From positions 31,372,001 to 31,436,000 of the forward strand of contig NC_046679.1 in NCBI RefSeq assembly GCF_009870125.1: a stretch of DNA of 64,000 bases. Reading direction: 5' to 3'. The stretch comes from Drosophila pseudoobscura (Eukaryota; Arthropoda; Insecta; Diptera; Drosophilidae). Numbering within the stretch: position 1 is the stretch's first letter; each line of letters starts with the position of its first letter. A model generated the notes under the pieces. That model was not told the origin of the DNA and made no database searches. It saw only the letters and a list, made by a program, of their open reading frames with translations. A program made the translations under genes and the position numbers. Shown here piece after piece: positions 35,616 through 47,631 of the stretch.

Positions 35616-36858
35616 GGGTACTCGCATTATCAACTATCGAAGCGTCCTTGAGCTGTTTTAGCATCCACACTCAGGGGAATATAGTCATATCTACTGTCTA
35701 GCTCTTTAGTTTCGATACAATTTATGTGTACTACTTATTTAAGTACCATATCCGCTTCGATCAATCGCTGAGGGTATCAAAGGCTTCGTCGCGCAGTAGC
35801 TTCCTTTCTTTCCCGTCTTGTTTTCTGTACTTTCTGCACACTCTGATTGCCATTTATCAGAGGCAACAACAGAATAGTGTCATTATCTGCTACGGGGTTT
35901 TTGCGTTTCCGATTTCTTGTTTTATTTTTTATTTTTAATGTCGCCAAATCTGAGTCATGGTCTGAGACAATCACATGTGCGATGCTCTTGGGAGAGACAC
36001 CAAGGGATGGGCTCGTAGATCGTCAAAAGATTTAGATACAACGTGTGCGACTGCAATTAAATACAGGTCGGGGTTTTATGTCAGGCTATCTATTGATAAG
36101 AAATATTTATACACTTTTTATGAAGGATGAGTAATGGCAAAAGTCATAGAAAGAACAGGGGAAAAAACTATGAATTTTTAAAAGAATTGAAGGTAAATTT
36201 TTACAAAGTTTCTTCAGGTTTTAAAAGAAAATAAGCCAGTAATCTTAGGTAATTTGTAATATGTGGAATCCTGCGGGAAAAAAAACCTGTAGGCTCTACT
36301 TTTTTTTAGATATAAAATAATATGCCTTACAGTCATGAAAAATATAGTGAAATAAATATATATCTTTATTGTATAATCGTATATTTCATGCCGTTTTTCC
36401 TGGCATATATGAAGGCCTGATTTGCAAATGTAAACAACAATAATAGATAGAAAGAAAAAAGAAACCGTAAAGATAGTCGCTGTTTATAATGGGAAAGTTA
36501 ACGGGTTCAGTGCGGGCAAACGAATTTGTTGAATCAATTAGGCAATGGATCTATTTCGGTACAAGTTCATAATTTCCTGGAAAATCGTGTGGCCATGTCA
36601 ATGAGCTTTACGTCTAGGGAATTTTTCAACAGGTAGCGCCCCCGAAAAGAACATGGAAAATCAGTAACAAACACAAAACTGATAGCTCCCTAAGCCTTAA
36701 GAGATTACTCATGCCTCGGTCTGGGCCATGATAACGGACATCAGATGTACGTAAATCGGTGACTGAATACACCCTGTATATCTGTATCTGTAACTGTATC
36801 GGTATCTGTGTGTTTCTAGGTGCAGACGTTCGATAATGGGACAAAAGATACACATGGC
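35616..36858. other. intergenic between the lipocalins, no gene recognised
   Basis: Unique AT-rich DNA with no recognised exon. It carries the promoter of the second lipocalin at its end. Confidence 0.5.
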
Positions 36859-36895
36859 TATAAAAGCAAGTTCTGTGCGGAATCCGAGCTCAGTT
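36859..36895 (+). promoter_or_regulatory. TATA box + initiator of second lipocalin
   Basis: TATAAAAG at 36859-36866 and TCAGTT at 36890-36895 (+1 = A36892) give a TATA-to-start distance of about 33. This is a TATA promoter, unlike the TATA-less promoters inferred for the other three genes. The 5' UTR would be 94 bases. Confidence 0.7.
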
Positions 36896-36985
36896 GAACG
36901 ACGCACTTGCAGCGAAAACGAACGGAGTAGAACCGGGAAAGAAGTACGAGATACCAGTGAAAGTAGTGAGAAAGAGAGAAAGATC

Positions 36986-37804
36986 ATGTGCAAAAGTGTT
37001 ATGATTTGTATGGCCGTCGTGGCGGCGGTCCTTGTGTCGTCGTCTGTGGTGCAGGGACAGACTGTTCCAGCCTCTCCCGCCTCGTGCAGCAGTATTGCCA
37101 GCAGTTTGAGTTTCAACGACTCGGCTGTAAGTGAAAAGACACTCCTCGCCCCCTTGCCCACCCAAAGCTAATGCCTGTTCCTTTTCCATCATTAGTTGGC
37201 GGGTCAGTGGTTCGAGGTTGCCCGCAATCCTGCGGCCGATGTGTCCTGCATCCAAGTAAATGTGGACTTGTGGGAAAACAAAAATGTTCTGGTCAATGTC
37301 AGCCACTCGAGCAGCCAGCCCTCGCTCTACATGGATGTGAGCGAGAAGGCCAACATTACGCTGGTGGCCAGCGCTGAAGGTGTCCCCTCGACGGCCGGCT
37401 ACAATGTGACCTTCCAGAAGAACGGCGTGAACGAGGCGGGCGTCTACATCAAGCTGTTGTCCTTCAACTACACCTATCTAGTGGGTTGCGGCTATACCGA
37501 TGCCAGCAATGTCAGCACTAGCTATGGCTTTATCCTGGCGCGCAGCAATTACACGGCGGCAGACATCGCGACGGCCAATAACAATGCCTCTCTGTATTAC
37601 AGCAACTTCCAGAATGGCACCTATGGCAATGTCACGCAAGTTGGGTGAGTCCGCCCCCCCCTACCCTGCCCCAAGATCCTGCCAAAGATCAGTTCTAATC
37701 CTTCTTTTTCCCCCCTTAGATGCTATGCCAGTTCTGCCAGTCAGACGCTGCCCATGATTGCTGGCTTTGTGGCTTTGGCCATGGCTCTGATCTTCAAGGC
37801 CTAA
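36986..37804 (+). CDS. lipocalin, secreted and probably GPI-anchored, paralogue of the gene at 34114
   Basis: Exons are 36986-37126, 37196-37644 and 37720-37804 (introns 69 and 75 bp, phase 0 and 2), giving 224 residues. Residues 1-24 are a signal peptide (AVVAAVLVSSSVVQG). Exon 2 opens with the lipocalin motif LAGQWFEVARNP, then come YTYLVGCGYT and FILARSNYTA in the positions of the second and third conserved regions. Four cysteines and ten N-X-S/T sites are present. The end (LPMIAGFVALAMALIFKA) is a typical GPI-attachment tail. Start chosen at ATG 36986 because it is the first ATG in frame after the promoter and gives the signal peptide. Intron positions and phases equal those of the upstream copy, so the pair arose by tandem duplication. 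Ligand and tissue unknown. Confidence 0.88.
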
Positions 37805-37923
37805 ACAGCTCCAAATCAAATGTAGATTTCACAGAAAAATAACACACAAAAAAGAAAGCCCTTGCCTAAGTTATGACGTCAGCTGTTTTATTTAGTTTTT
37901 AGTTTAATTTAAAAACTTCCTTC

Positions 37924-37929
37924 AATAAA
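37924..37929 (+). terminator. poly(A) signal of second lipocalin
   Basis: AATAAA lies 120 bases after the stop codon. Confidence 0.6.
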
Positions 37930-39409
37930 AGACCGAACCGAAGAGCGCTCCACCCAACCCAACACACGCACACCCGCACACACACACAATCTGTAGCTCG
38001 ATAAAGAATGATGAGAAGCTCCCTCCAATCAGTGCTAAAAACTTGTAGCTCCACAAAATACCCGATAAGATATGGCCCAAAAGACACACAAAAAAAATAG
38101 ATAACAAAAATTTATGATGACTCTTCGGAGGTACACATTCCACAGATACATTGTCGTATCGTATCTTCCTTTTTATGTGTTGCCAATTTTGTGTACAAGC
38201 CAGGTCGCATATCAATCATCGTCTAGCAAAGGTTTCCTGCCAACTGCCAACTGCCAACTGCCAGCTGATTAGCCATTGCGATTCGATTTCTGTTTCGTTT
38301 AATTACTGCCTCGCTGGCTTATCTATAGCTATACTTTTTACACCCTAATTAGGGCCATTATGTGATTAGGAAACCAGTTCAAGTGGTTTACAAGCCTCGG
38401 TAGCCGCACTTTTAGGGAAAGAAACTTGATTGAATTTGCGGTAGGACAGAGTAGAAAATTCTATGATTAAAAACTTATAGCTGATTAGATTAGAAGCAGT
38501 AGGAGACTGGACAGAGGAGACTGGCCTTGGCCTCTGCTTAGAAAAATCTACTCCAACTATTCCTAAAATCTCCTGTCACCTGCCTGATCTACCAGTCACT
38601 TAATTGTCATGACTGGAGTTGTTTTTTTTGGGGTGGGGGGGGGGGGGGGGGGGGTGGGTTGACAACTCACTCAACATACTCGGACTGCTTTCTGTGATTT
38701 GTTTAGTCCTCTCCCCCACTCGCCTCAAGACTCTCCTCAAATCAGATACAAAATCCCTCTGCCACTCTGCTTATACACTTATCGGGGCTTTCAGCTTGGG
38801 AGCTGTTGGTGATTTCATGTTTATTTATTCTGCCTTCAACCCAATCAACCCACACATTCGCCCGTAGATATACAATATACAATAAACCGATGCAAACAAA
38901 ACCCACACTTATGCAAACAGAAGGCCACTAAATCACTGAACGCTCTGGCATTTACACCCAAGGAAGGAGCTCTGTTTTTGTTCCTCTCACCCGATGGATT
39001 CTTTTGTTGCTGCTTGACCCGCGGCTTCTTCTGTCGTCCTCCTCCAACCTCCGCCTCCTTCCGGCTGGTAGCTTCTCCACCCTCTACTGTCTTCGGTTTA
39101 TTTGTTGGCACAATTTGGTTACATTGTTTGCTTACAATCTTCTTCATTGTTTGCCCGAGTGTTGGTTGCTCGGTGTTGGATGCTCCGTCCTGCTGTTGTT
39201 GTTCTTGAAATCAAGTTTACATCGATTAAGTAGCTGTAAAATCTGTTGCCCAAGAATAACACAAAAGAACGCCCCCTTCCACTACTTGACACAAAAGTAT
39301 CTGATGGATACACAAGGTAAGCCCCCCCACAAGAAGATGTTGTCATAACTTAGGGGAAAATCAACTAAAAGATGCAAAAGTTTGTAGAGAGTGAAAGTTA
39401 TCTTTGGAT
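37930..39409. other. intergenic, no gene recognised
   Basis: It includes CA repeats (37965-37990), three CAACTGC units near 38242-38265, and a G run at 38635-38654 preceded by GGGG (potential G-quadruplex). Short open frames have no support. Confidence 0.5.
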
Positions 39410-40208
39410 CGATAGCATATCGATATTGAACTGATACAACATCGATCGACAATCTATAAAATAGTACATTTTTTAGCGATATCATATATAGATAATGAAT
39501 CGATATTAAATCTATAATATATTGATAAGTTATCTTTGCTTCACTTTAATATAAATAAATGTATTGATTACAAATCGATTCCTAATTTAAACTAAATCGA
39601 TAAAAAAATCTATAAAATAGTGAATTTGAAGCGGTACCATATATAAATAATAAATCGATAGTAAATCTATAATTAGCCGATAACGTGGCGATTATTTATG
39701 GATAACATTTAGTTTATTTTCTATGTAATTTCGATGATGTATCAATTATATTTCGATTATTTTTCGATTTAATTTCCATTATTAATCGATCGACTATTTT
39801 ATCGATAACAATTCCATAATATGTCGATCTTTTAACGATAATATTTCAATAATATGTCGATCATTTATATAGAAAATATCGATAGCTTATCTAAAATATA
39901 ACGATTAATCCAAATGAAAATCGTTAAGACATACACACAATTTTTTAATCGATCCTTTATCGATAATATGTCTACTATTTATATACAAAATATGGCTAGC
40001 TTATCGATAATATATTGATTAATAAACAACACAATCGTTAAGAACTATATAGATTGACAAATAATAGGTAATCCGGTATATCTTAATCATTGAGGACAAT
40101 AACATATTTATAGACCTATTTTATAGATAATTTATCGATTTTAAATTAAACAAACTTCGGTATTGCTTGTCTACAGCTTTTACACATATAATCGATTGAA
40201 AAACGATA
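39410..40208. promoter_or_regulatory. dense CGATA / TATCGATA cluster (candidate BEAF-32/DREF region)
   Basis: About nineteen CGATA or TATCG motifs lie in 800 bases. Five form the perfect 8-bp palindrome TATCGATA: 39418, 39800, 39877, 39958 and 40002. TATCGATA is the DREF site, and clustered CGATA is the BEAF-32 site. The block lies between the lipocalin pair and the transporter gene. The motifs sit in AT-rich, partly repetitive DNA, so a decayed ATCGAT-based repeat is the alternative. Confidence 0.45.
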
Positions 40209-42589
40209 ATCTATAAACTTTTATTCAAGGAAGTATTGGCATATAAAGTCGCACAACTTTGAATATTTTCTGCAAAAGATAAGAAAATGTTTTTTAAATC
40301 TTTTTTTTTTTTTTTTGCTAAGGAGGGAGTTTATCTCTTGGAGTGGTTTCCCTGTTGATAGATTTTTCTTCAAAATCGAAAATCTCTCCCGCAGATATTC
40401 TCCTAGCGCCTCCCAAGAAAATTCTCTAACCCTAAACCTCTACCTCTACTTTTAAACCGGATTTCAATGTACTTTCATCTATTATAATTGCCTCCTTGAA
40501 TTGTCCCACACATAAATCCTCTAATAACCATAAAAATTTGGGATAAATTCCACCCAAAAGACTACCCATCAGGTACTATGAATATCTTACACCACTCGAT
40601 CTCCGGTGGAGGACATGCCTGTAATGCCACAAGCAGAAACCCATCCACACACACAGCCAATAATTATACACTCACAAGTAGCTAATCATCAAACGAGCCA
40701 TCCATCGGAGAAGGGCCAGAGGAATCAGAAGCAAAACCCAAACCCAAGGAACCAAAACTCCGACCGCAACAAAGTCCAAGAGGCCAGAGATAGAGCGGGA
40801 GAGAGAGAGTTGGGGATTTTGGTCAAATGCCAGACAAACAAAGGACGCCTCCAATCAATGCTAATAGCAATCGTCCTACAGAATCCTCCTCTACAATGTG
40901 GGGTACTCAAAGTGCTTAGAAAACCAAAAGCCACAGATATAGATAGATGGAGGAAGCAGAGTTACAGGGATAGGGAAAGAGACAGAGACAGAGACAGGAG
41001 AAGAGAGAGAGAGAGAGAGAGAAACAGGACTGAAGGTGGGAGACAAAACTATTAATTAATTTGCCAGTCACTGCAGGGCAGCCAATCGACACGACACACC
41101 GCATGCCGTTGACATTTCAGTCAAAAGCAAAACCAATACAATTCCCCACCACCCCCCACCGAACCTCCTCCGCCCCCTGGAGGAGACTAGGGAGTGGCTA
41201 ATGAATTGCCAAATGGATTGAGAGTGAGAGACAAGTTTTTATACCGTGAAAATTTGCTTAGACATTCATTTCATTTCAACTTCACTTCAAAAATGGTAGA
41301 TTTGTTATAGTTTGGGGGGTGGAGAGAGGAAGAGAGGGGGTAGAACGAGTGGGGTGTGTGGGGATTATAGGGTGGAGGGCCCTCAGATGTTATCATATAA
41401 ATTGAAATCTTAGACAAGTTCCTCTGGCACTCCATGGCACTCGACAAGTCAAGTGCCAGGGCTCGAGAGCTACTCATTTACACTGAGAGAAAGCCCTCTT
41501 TATACCCCGATAAGTCTATGCTTTTGATTGAAACCGTCTTCCCTTAGTGTCTCTAATTTATGCTGATGCTCTGGCCCTAAGAAAATTGCATGACCCTCGA
41601 AGCATTTGCATAGATTTCCCCAACACTTGGCGCAGGAAAAACATGATTTGATTTTCCTCACCCACACAAAGGTAACAGATAATACTATACAGCATATATA
41701 TCGAGATCTTTTGGGCTTTTGGGCTGCCACAGGTTGTGTTTTGGGGGGAGGTAATTGAATGGGCGGTCCTTAGTCATTTACATTCAATTAACAGTTGTAC
41801 GGCCGGCCATCTATGAGATACTTGAGTCCTCTCTCTCTCTCTCTCTCTCTCTCGGGGGGCTCTGGTTATTAGCTTCTGCTTTGCCCATAAATATTCATGG
41901 ACAATAGGCAGGGGCTTACCCCCAGCAGGAGGTATGAAACCCCCTTCTGACGCCGCCTATGGTCCCATAATTTATGCCTCCATGAACTTGGTGTCTTGTG
42001 CGTAATGGAACTGTGTTTTTGTCTTTAGTTTTGGACTTTGGCCTAATGCATAAGATATAATAATTACGGTTACAGTTTCAAGCGAAAGTGTATCAAGTAT
42101 CAAGGGCTAAGGATTAGAGGGCATTTCTGAGGTAATTTTGGGACCTGTAAGACATGTAAGAGATCTCCTGGGAAGAGAGTTGAGGGTAGGGCGGAAAAAG
42201 TGTGCCAGATGATATGCTTGCTAAGAAAAATAAGTATAATTTTCGTTAGATGATGCTAAAACAAACATAGAATTTATTTTTCAAATATTTTCAATGCTTG
42301 TACTTCAATGTATTTTCAAATATGCTTTAACCGAAAAAAAATCTTAAAAACACAAAATATTGAAAGACAATTTTGAAAGTATCTTTAAGTATCGTGCGAA
42401 ATCTAATGAAAAGTAATGTTTGTTAAGAGTCTCACTGGGAGAGAGCTAACGCTAGAGAGCGGGAAAGAGAAGAGGTGTTACATGGCAGAAATTAAAATTC
42501 ACCCTTAAATAAAATACTAAGCCACACTGGAAGAAAGGAGAAAAGAGAATAAGAGAGAGAGCGAGGAACAGGCACAGGAGTAAAAAAAA
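40209..42589. other. intergenic, no gene recognised
   Basis: It has a T run at 40300-40316, a GA-rich stretch at 40975-41022 and a CT run at 41828-41853. A 149-codon open frame (40606-41055) lacks an ATG start at its head, ends in Arg/Glu/Asp low complexity from the GA run, and is not called. Confidence 0.5.
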
Positions 42590-43330
42590 CTATACAAAAA
42601 TAACCTTAAAATATGATCGAAAACACTATATAATAGACAATAAAGAAATTTAGAAATTTTATACAATTTTTGTGGAAAAGTACCCTCACAAATATCATCA
42701 AAAATAAAATAAAATAGTAATTAAAATATAATTAAAAATAGGCTCAAATGGAATAAAAACCGCAAAATACCTTGAAAAATTTACTTCAAAATATCACAAA
42801 AATACCCTAAAATATATTTTTAAAAAGCTCAACAAAAAACGCCTGGGAAAATATTATAAAATACATTAAAAAGTATAACTTAAAACATCATTAGAGATAG
42901 GTTCAAATATATCATAAAACGTCATATAATTGTATAAAATACCTTGAAAAGTGCACTTCAAAATATCACAAAAAATACCCTAAAATATATCATAAAAAAA
43001 AACTCTTAAAAAAATATTGTACAAGAATTTTAAAAGTATAACTTAAAATATCATTAAAAATAGGCTCAAATATATCATACAAAATCGTATAAAAATTTTA
43101 TAAAATACCTTGAAAAGTAGACTTTAAAACTATCACAAAAAATACCCAAGACAATATAAAATAAATTAAAAAATAAAGCTTGAAATATTATTAAAAATAA
43201 GATTAAAAAAACATTATCCAAATTGAATAAAATATAACACCTTGAAATATAACAAAAAATACCCCAAAATATATAAAAAAACCGTGCAAGAAATACTATA
43301 AAATACCTTGAACAGTAGCCTCCAAAATAC
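42590..43330. repeat. diverged AT-rich tandem array, unit about 160 bp
   Basis: TAGGCTCAAAT or close variants fall at about 42739, 42898, 43061 and (weak) 43198. Between them the order TACCTTGAAAA, then TTCAAAATATCACAAAA, then TACCCTAAAATATAT, then AAAATATCATTA is repeated. About four units are readable. Confidence 0.7.
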
Positions 43331-44606
43331 CTTTAAAATGTTTCCCCTAGAGAAAATTCTTCGCCTGGTAATACAATACTTCTTATGCCTCCTTAAAACA
43401 CTATGATTCCTATACCCATTTCTTTTTTCCCTTACATCCCCTCCTCCTCCTCCTGTCTATCCTTGCTTTCTCCAAGAGTCACACCTGCAAAACGTGTGAA
43501 TCCCCTTTTGACAGCCCATCACATTCACAATTAAAACAATTAATTAAGTTCGAGCGACCGTAAACCACAGAACGGGATGAGAGCCTGTAAAAGAAGGAAG
43601 CGATAGCTTTCGAAAGGACGAGGTGATACTACGTCCTACTATATCGTACATCCTCTAGCAATCCCAGCCATTATTTTAAATGCCAATTACAGTTTGAGAA
43701 AGGAGAAAGCGACACAGAGTCATAGAGAGAACGAGAGCATTAAGTGGAATGTGTGACTGCGTGGGTGGAGAGGGGGGGTAAAAATGGCGCAAATTGCTGT
43801 AAATCCATTTCGGAAGGCTTTTCCACTGTTTGCTGTCGATTTTCGCTTCCCCTCCTCCCCCCGCTATCTATCCGTGGGTGGGTGTGGGTGTGTGTTTGTG
43901 TGTGTGCTCCACGGCATTATTCGTAACGAGCGACATGATCATAAAAATAAACGCAAATATAACACAAAATGCAAACACAATAATGGGCCTGGCCTGGGAG
44001 TGCCTTAGTTTTTATTTTTACACCTGTTTTTTCACAAGCAAACAAGCCGAAACGAAGCGAAGGACGAAATTTGACTGCGCCAGCACGCACACAATTAAAT
44101 TTCCGGTACAACACCTACATGGGTGTCCCTCGCTCCATCCCTCCATCCACCCATCCTTTCCGGATGCCATTCCACCAAATACACTTTGATTTCCGTGCCT
44201 TAACTTTCCCTATAGCCCGGCAATAATCGAAGCATCAGAAAGGGTATATTCGGCTTGGGGAGGGGTATGTTTGTAACGGGTGGAAGGCAGGTCTAGTCCT
44301 AGTCCTTTAAATGTACATAGATAAGCGAATGATCTTAGAGCCTTAAGAAAACTATATTTTAGAAATTTCTATGGCATCCAGAATTTTTTAGATATTTAAC
44401 TTTTCCCATATTTTTTTCTACTTATTTTATTTTTCTACATAAATACCGAAAAATACCAAAATCTTTAATTTCAAAATAAGAACAATATAAATTATATACA
44501 GAATGGGCCTACCCCTGGCTCACTCGTTCCCGCCGATATGAGTAAATTATCTGGCGACGACGATGACGGAAAACCTTTTTACATGATAAAGAGATATAAG
44601 AGATGG
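43331..44606. other. intergenic, no gene recognised
   Basis: It contains CTCCTCCTCC at 43439-43453 and GT-rich DNA at 43871-43905. No coding exon is supported. Confidence 0.5.
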
Positions 44607-44758
44607 CTTAGGAAATACATATTTCTATCGGTACAAGGAGATTTACATGTGTCCTATGGCTATGAAATTTCGACTAATGGAGGATCTGCCGTCGCAATTT
44701 CATAGCCATAGGGCACATGGAAATCTCCTCTTACCGATTGAAATATATATTCCCTGAG
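44607..44758. other. long hairpin (68-bp arms, 16-base loop), candidate hpRNA or miRNA precursor
   Basis: The left arm 44607-44674 and the reverse complement of the right arm 44691-44758 agree at 59 of 68 positions with no gap; two differences give G:U pairs. The loop is 44675-44690. The best-paired core contains CCTATGGCTATGAAATT on the left and its complement on the right. No target-site duplication flanks it. The stem is much longer than an ordinary fly pre-miRNA, so a hairpin-siRNA source or foldback repeat is as likely. Strand of transcription unknown. Confidence 0.55.
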
Positions 44759-46530
44759 AAATAGTATCGCAGTATTTTATTATAATCCCTAACCAAAACC
44801 CCTTTCTTTTTGAAGTTCTAGCCCCTCTTAAAGGTGTCGATCTCTTGGAGTTCCAGCAACCATTGAAGTACCCTTTCTGACAAGAAAGATTATCCATCAT
44901 GCTCCGAAAATCTATTTTGGCTTGAATATATCAGTAGTTACGAGTTTTATCCAACGTTTCCACAAATCTTTTCTTATAATACCACAAATCCTTTAGTCAA
45001 AATTAAGCAAAGAACATCCAAAGATCTCTTTAAAGTATCCATTCGCCTAGTCCTTTAATTGTACCAATACTGTTTCCAACCTCTTCAGTCTTTATACAAA
45101 GACCACACAGACCCTTTCGACTGCTGGGTATCTTCATAGTCGTAGCAATCCAACTATCTTCATTCAACTTTTTCTGTCTGTGCGTGAGTGTTTGTGTTTC
45201 TATCTGTGTGTTTGCATCGTGTTTGAGCCATTAAAATTACGCCTAACGGAGTCACACACACACACAAACAACCTCTGGCAAATAGGAGGACGTTAAAATG
45301 TGCGATGGCTCACGCGGCGTATGAGTATTTTACTTTTACAGGAACACTGCCGCTCTCTAACTGCTGCCACTGCCCCTGCACTCACACACGTTTCATTTGG
45401 AATCCATGGCACGTTTGGCCACCAACAGCCGGAGCAATTTTCAATCGAAACTCCCAGCAGACAAGGGCCGTGGCGATGTGTAGGCGTGGCAGGTGGCGGA
45501 AATAATGCGGCTGGCAGTAAGGATGTCAAAATTGGCAAAAATCGACGAGACTGCCGTCGATGCCTAACTAAAAATCAAAGCCGCCTTTTTGCCTACTTCT
45601 TCGAGCTCTTCGCTGGAGGTCTCTGGGGCCGCCTACGTGGCACACACACGACTTATACGTATACGTAATATTTGCAGAAGATTATTATAGGCATGGGGAA
45701 GGGGGGGATTTGAAGCCACTTGAGACGCGTACGCACAGGCGGCGGTGCCACACGCCTTCAATAAAAATATATGTGTGTGCCGGGCCGTGCCGTGCCTCTC
45801 TCCGTGTGTGTGTGCACTTAATAATAAAATTTCGTTTAATTCCGAGTTTTTGAATTTCATTTTTTATGATTTTCCCCCAGCATTTTATTCGCTTTTCTTT
45901 ATTTTTTAGGCGCCAGGTGTGTGTTTGCTTTGGCGTGTGATAAAATTTTAATTATATTTGTTGCTGGCGTTGGAAAATTGTTGGCGGTGGGGGGAAAGTT
46001 ATTATATTTCCTTGGTGCTCGTAATTTTTGTGTGCTAATCGGAAAGAAGCCGGGAATTCTGATGGTGTTTGTCGATCCATGGGATGTCATTTCTATGAAT
46101 TTTGTTTTGAATTTCTTAAATTTTTATTAGCATTAAATCTATTGCTGAACTAAAGGCTAACCATAAGGCCTTGACTACTGTCTAAAAATTAAAAACAATT
46201 ACTTTTCTAAGAAAAAAAGTCTTATGATTTGATAAGATACAGTTCCGTTTAAGGCAATCACTAAAACGGATTTAATCAGACAAAAACAATAATTTTATTC
46301 GCATTTATCAGCAAAATAAAATACAATTATTATACAATTATTTTATTATATTTCTTTAAGTCGAAATTATCTGAAATATCACTGAAATCCATATAGAAAT
46401 CATTACAATTCATTAAAATCTGTTTTAAAATTTTTAAAGATTTATATTTTAAAATTTAAGTAATTGAATATATTAATGATAATGATATAATAATTATATA
46501 TAATGAATATAATAATAAATAAATAATAAA
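44759..46530. other. intergenic, no gene recognised
   Basis: Short CA and GT runs lie near 45255-45270 and 45765-45815. AT-rich DNA fills 46140-46530. The 122-codon open frame at 45300-45668 has no ATG at its start and no family resemblance. Confidence 0.5.
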
Positions 46531-47631
46531 CGAGGGGGAACGTCGTGAGTTGCTGCGGACACCGCAACTCTACAGTTATACCCGATACTAAGTCAGTATG
46601 GCTCTCCTCCGGCAGACGCCGCTAATATTAAGCGACACGACAAAGAGTGCGTGCGAGAGAGACAGAAAATCAGTCTGAGCGTGACGTCACGCGCTGCGTA
46701 GCCACTGCAAATTGATTTGTTCCTTTTGGCTATAAAAATGATCTGATCTGATCCAAATTCAGCAATCTGATAGATATGGTCATTCTCTATGATTCTGCGT
46801 TATTAGTTTTCTCGAATCTGCAATATTGTGGATGCAACAGATTTTCGTTTTTTTTGGGGGCGGAAGGGGGTGGGGCGAAATTTTGAGATATACGTTTTCT
46901 AGTGAGATCTAACAGGAGTGCGGATACTAAATTTGGTTACTCTAGCTTTAATAGTCTCTGAGATTTGTGAATATCCCCAGATTTGCATCCTTTGCGGGGG
47001 CGGAAGGGGGTGTGGCGAAATTTTGAAACAAACTCGTCTCGGTCCGATATATTAGGAGTGTGGATACCAAATTTGGTTGCTCTAGCTTTTATAGTCTCTG
47101 AGATCTAGGCGCTAATGTTTTACTCTAAGCAAAGCCGCCTATGCTACGTGTGTGTTAGAGAGAGACAGGGCGAGAAAAAATGAAATTGTTTTCTTGATGC
47201 TGGCAATAATAATAATACGATCCAATTTAGATTCTGCAAGAGATATGGTCATTCTCTACGATTCTGCGTTTTTGGTTTTATCGTATCTTTAAAAATGTGG
47301 ATGCCCCAGATTTTCGTCCTTTGTGGGGGCGGAAGTGGGCGGGGCAAAGTTTTGAAGTAGTTTTGTAGCAGTGACATATCTCAGAAGTCTAGATATAAAA
47401 CATCGTTGCTCTAGCTCTTATAGTCTTTGAGCACTAGGCGCTGAAGGGGACGGACAGACGGACGGACGGACAGACGGACAGACAGACATGGCTTAATCGA
47501 CTCGGCTATTAATGCTGATTAAGAATATATATACTTTATGGGGTCGGAAACGATTCCTTCTGGACGTTACACACATCCACTTTTACCACAAATCTAATAT
47601 ACCCCAATACTCATTTTGAGTATCGGGTATA
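46531..47631 (-). mobile_element. DINE-1-like element, near full length, minus orientation
   Basis: It starts with CGAGGGGG (complement of the CCCCCTCG end) and finishes with GAGTATCGGGTATA (complement of the opening). The length is 1101 bp against 1121 for the copy at 359. The terminal hairpin, subterminal inverted repeats and internal AAGGACGAAAATCTG-type units are kept. Confidence 0.8.

Noticed and set aside
40606..41055. 149-codon open frame
   Set aside because: It starts at GTG rather than ATG, its end is Arg/Glu/Asp repeats encoded by a GA run, and no relative is known. An internal ATG (40615) does not improve the case.
45300..45668. 122-codon open frame
   Set aside because: No ATG at its head, no homology, ordinary intergenic composition.
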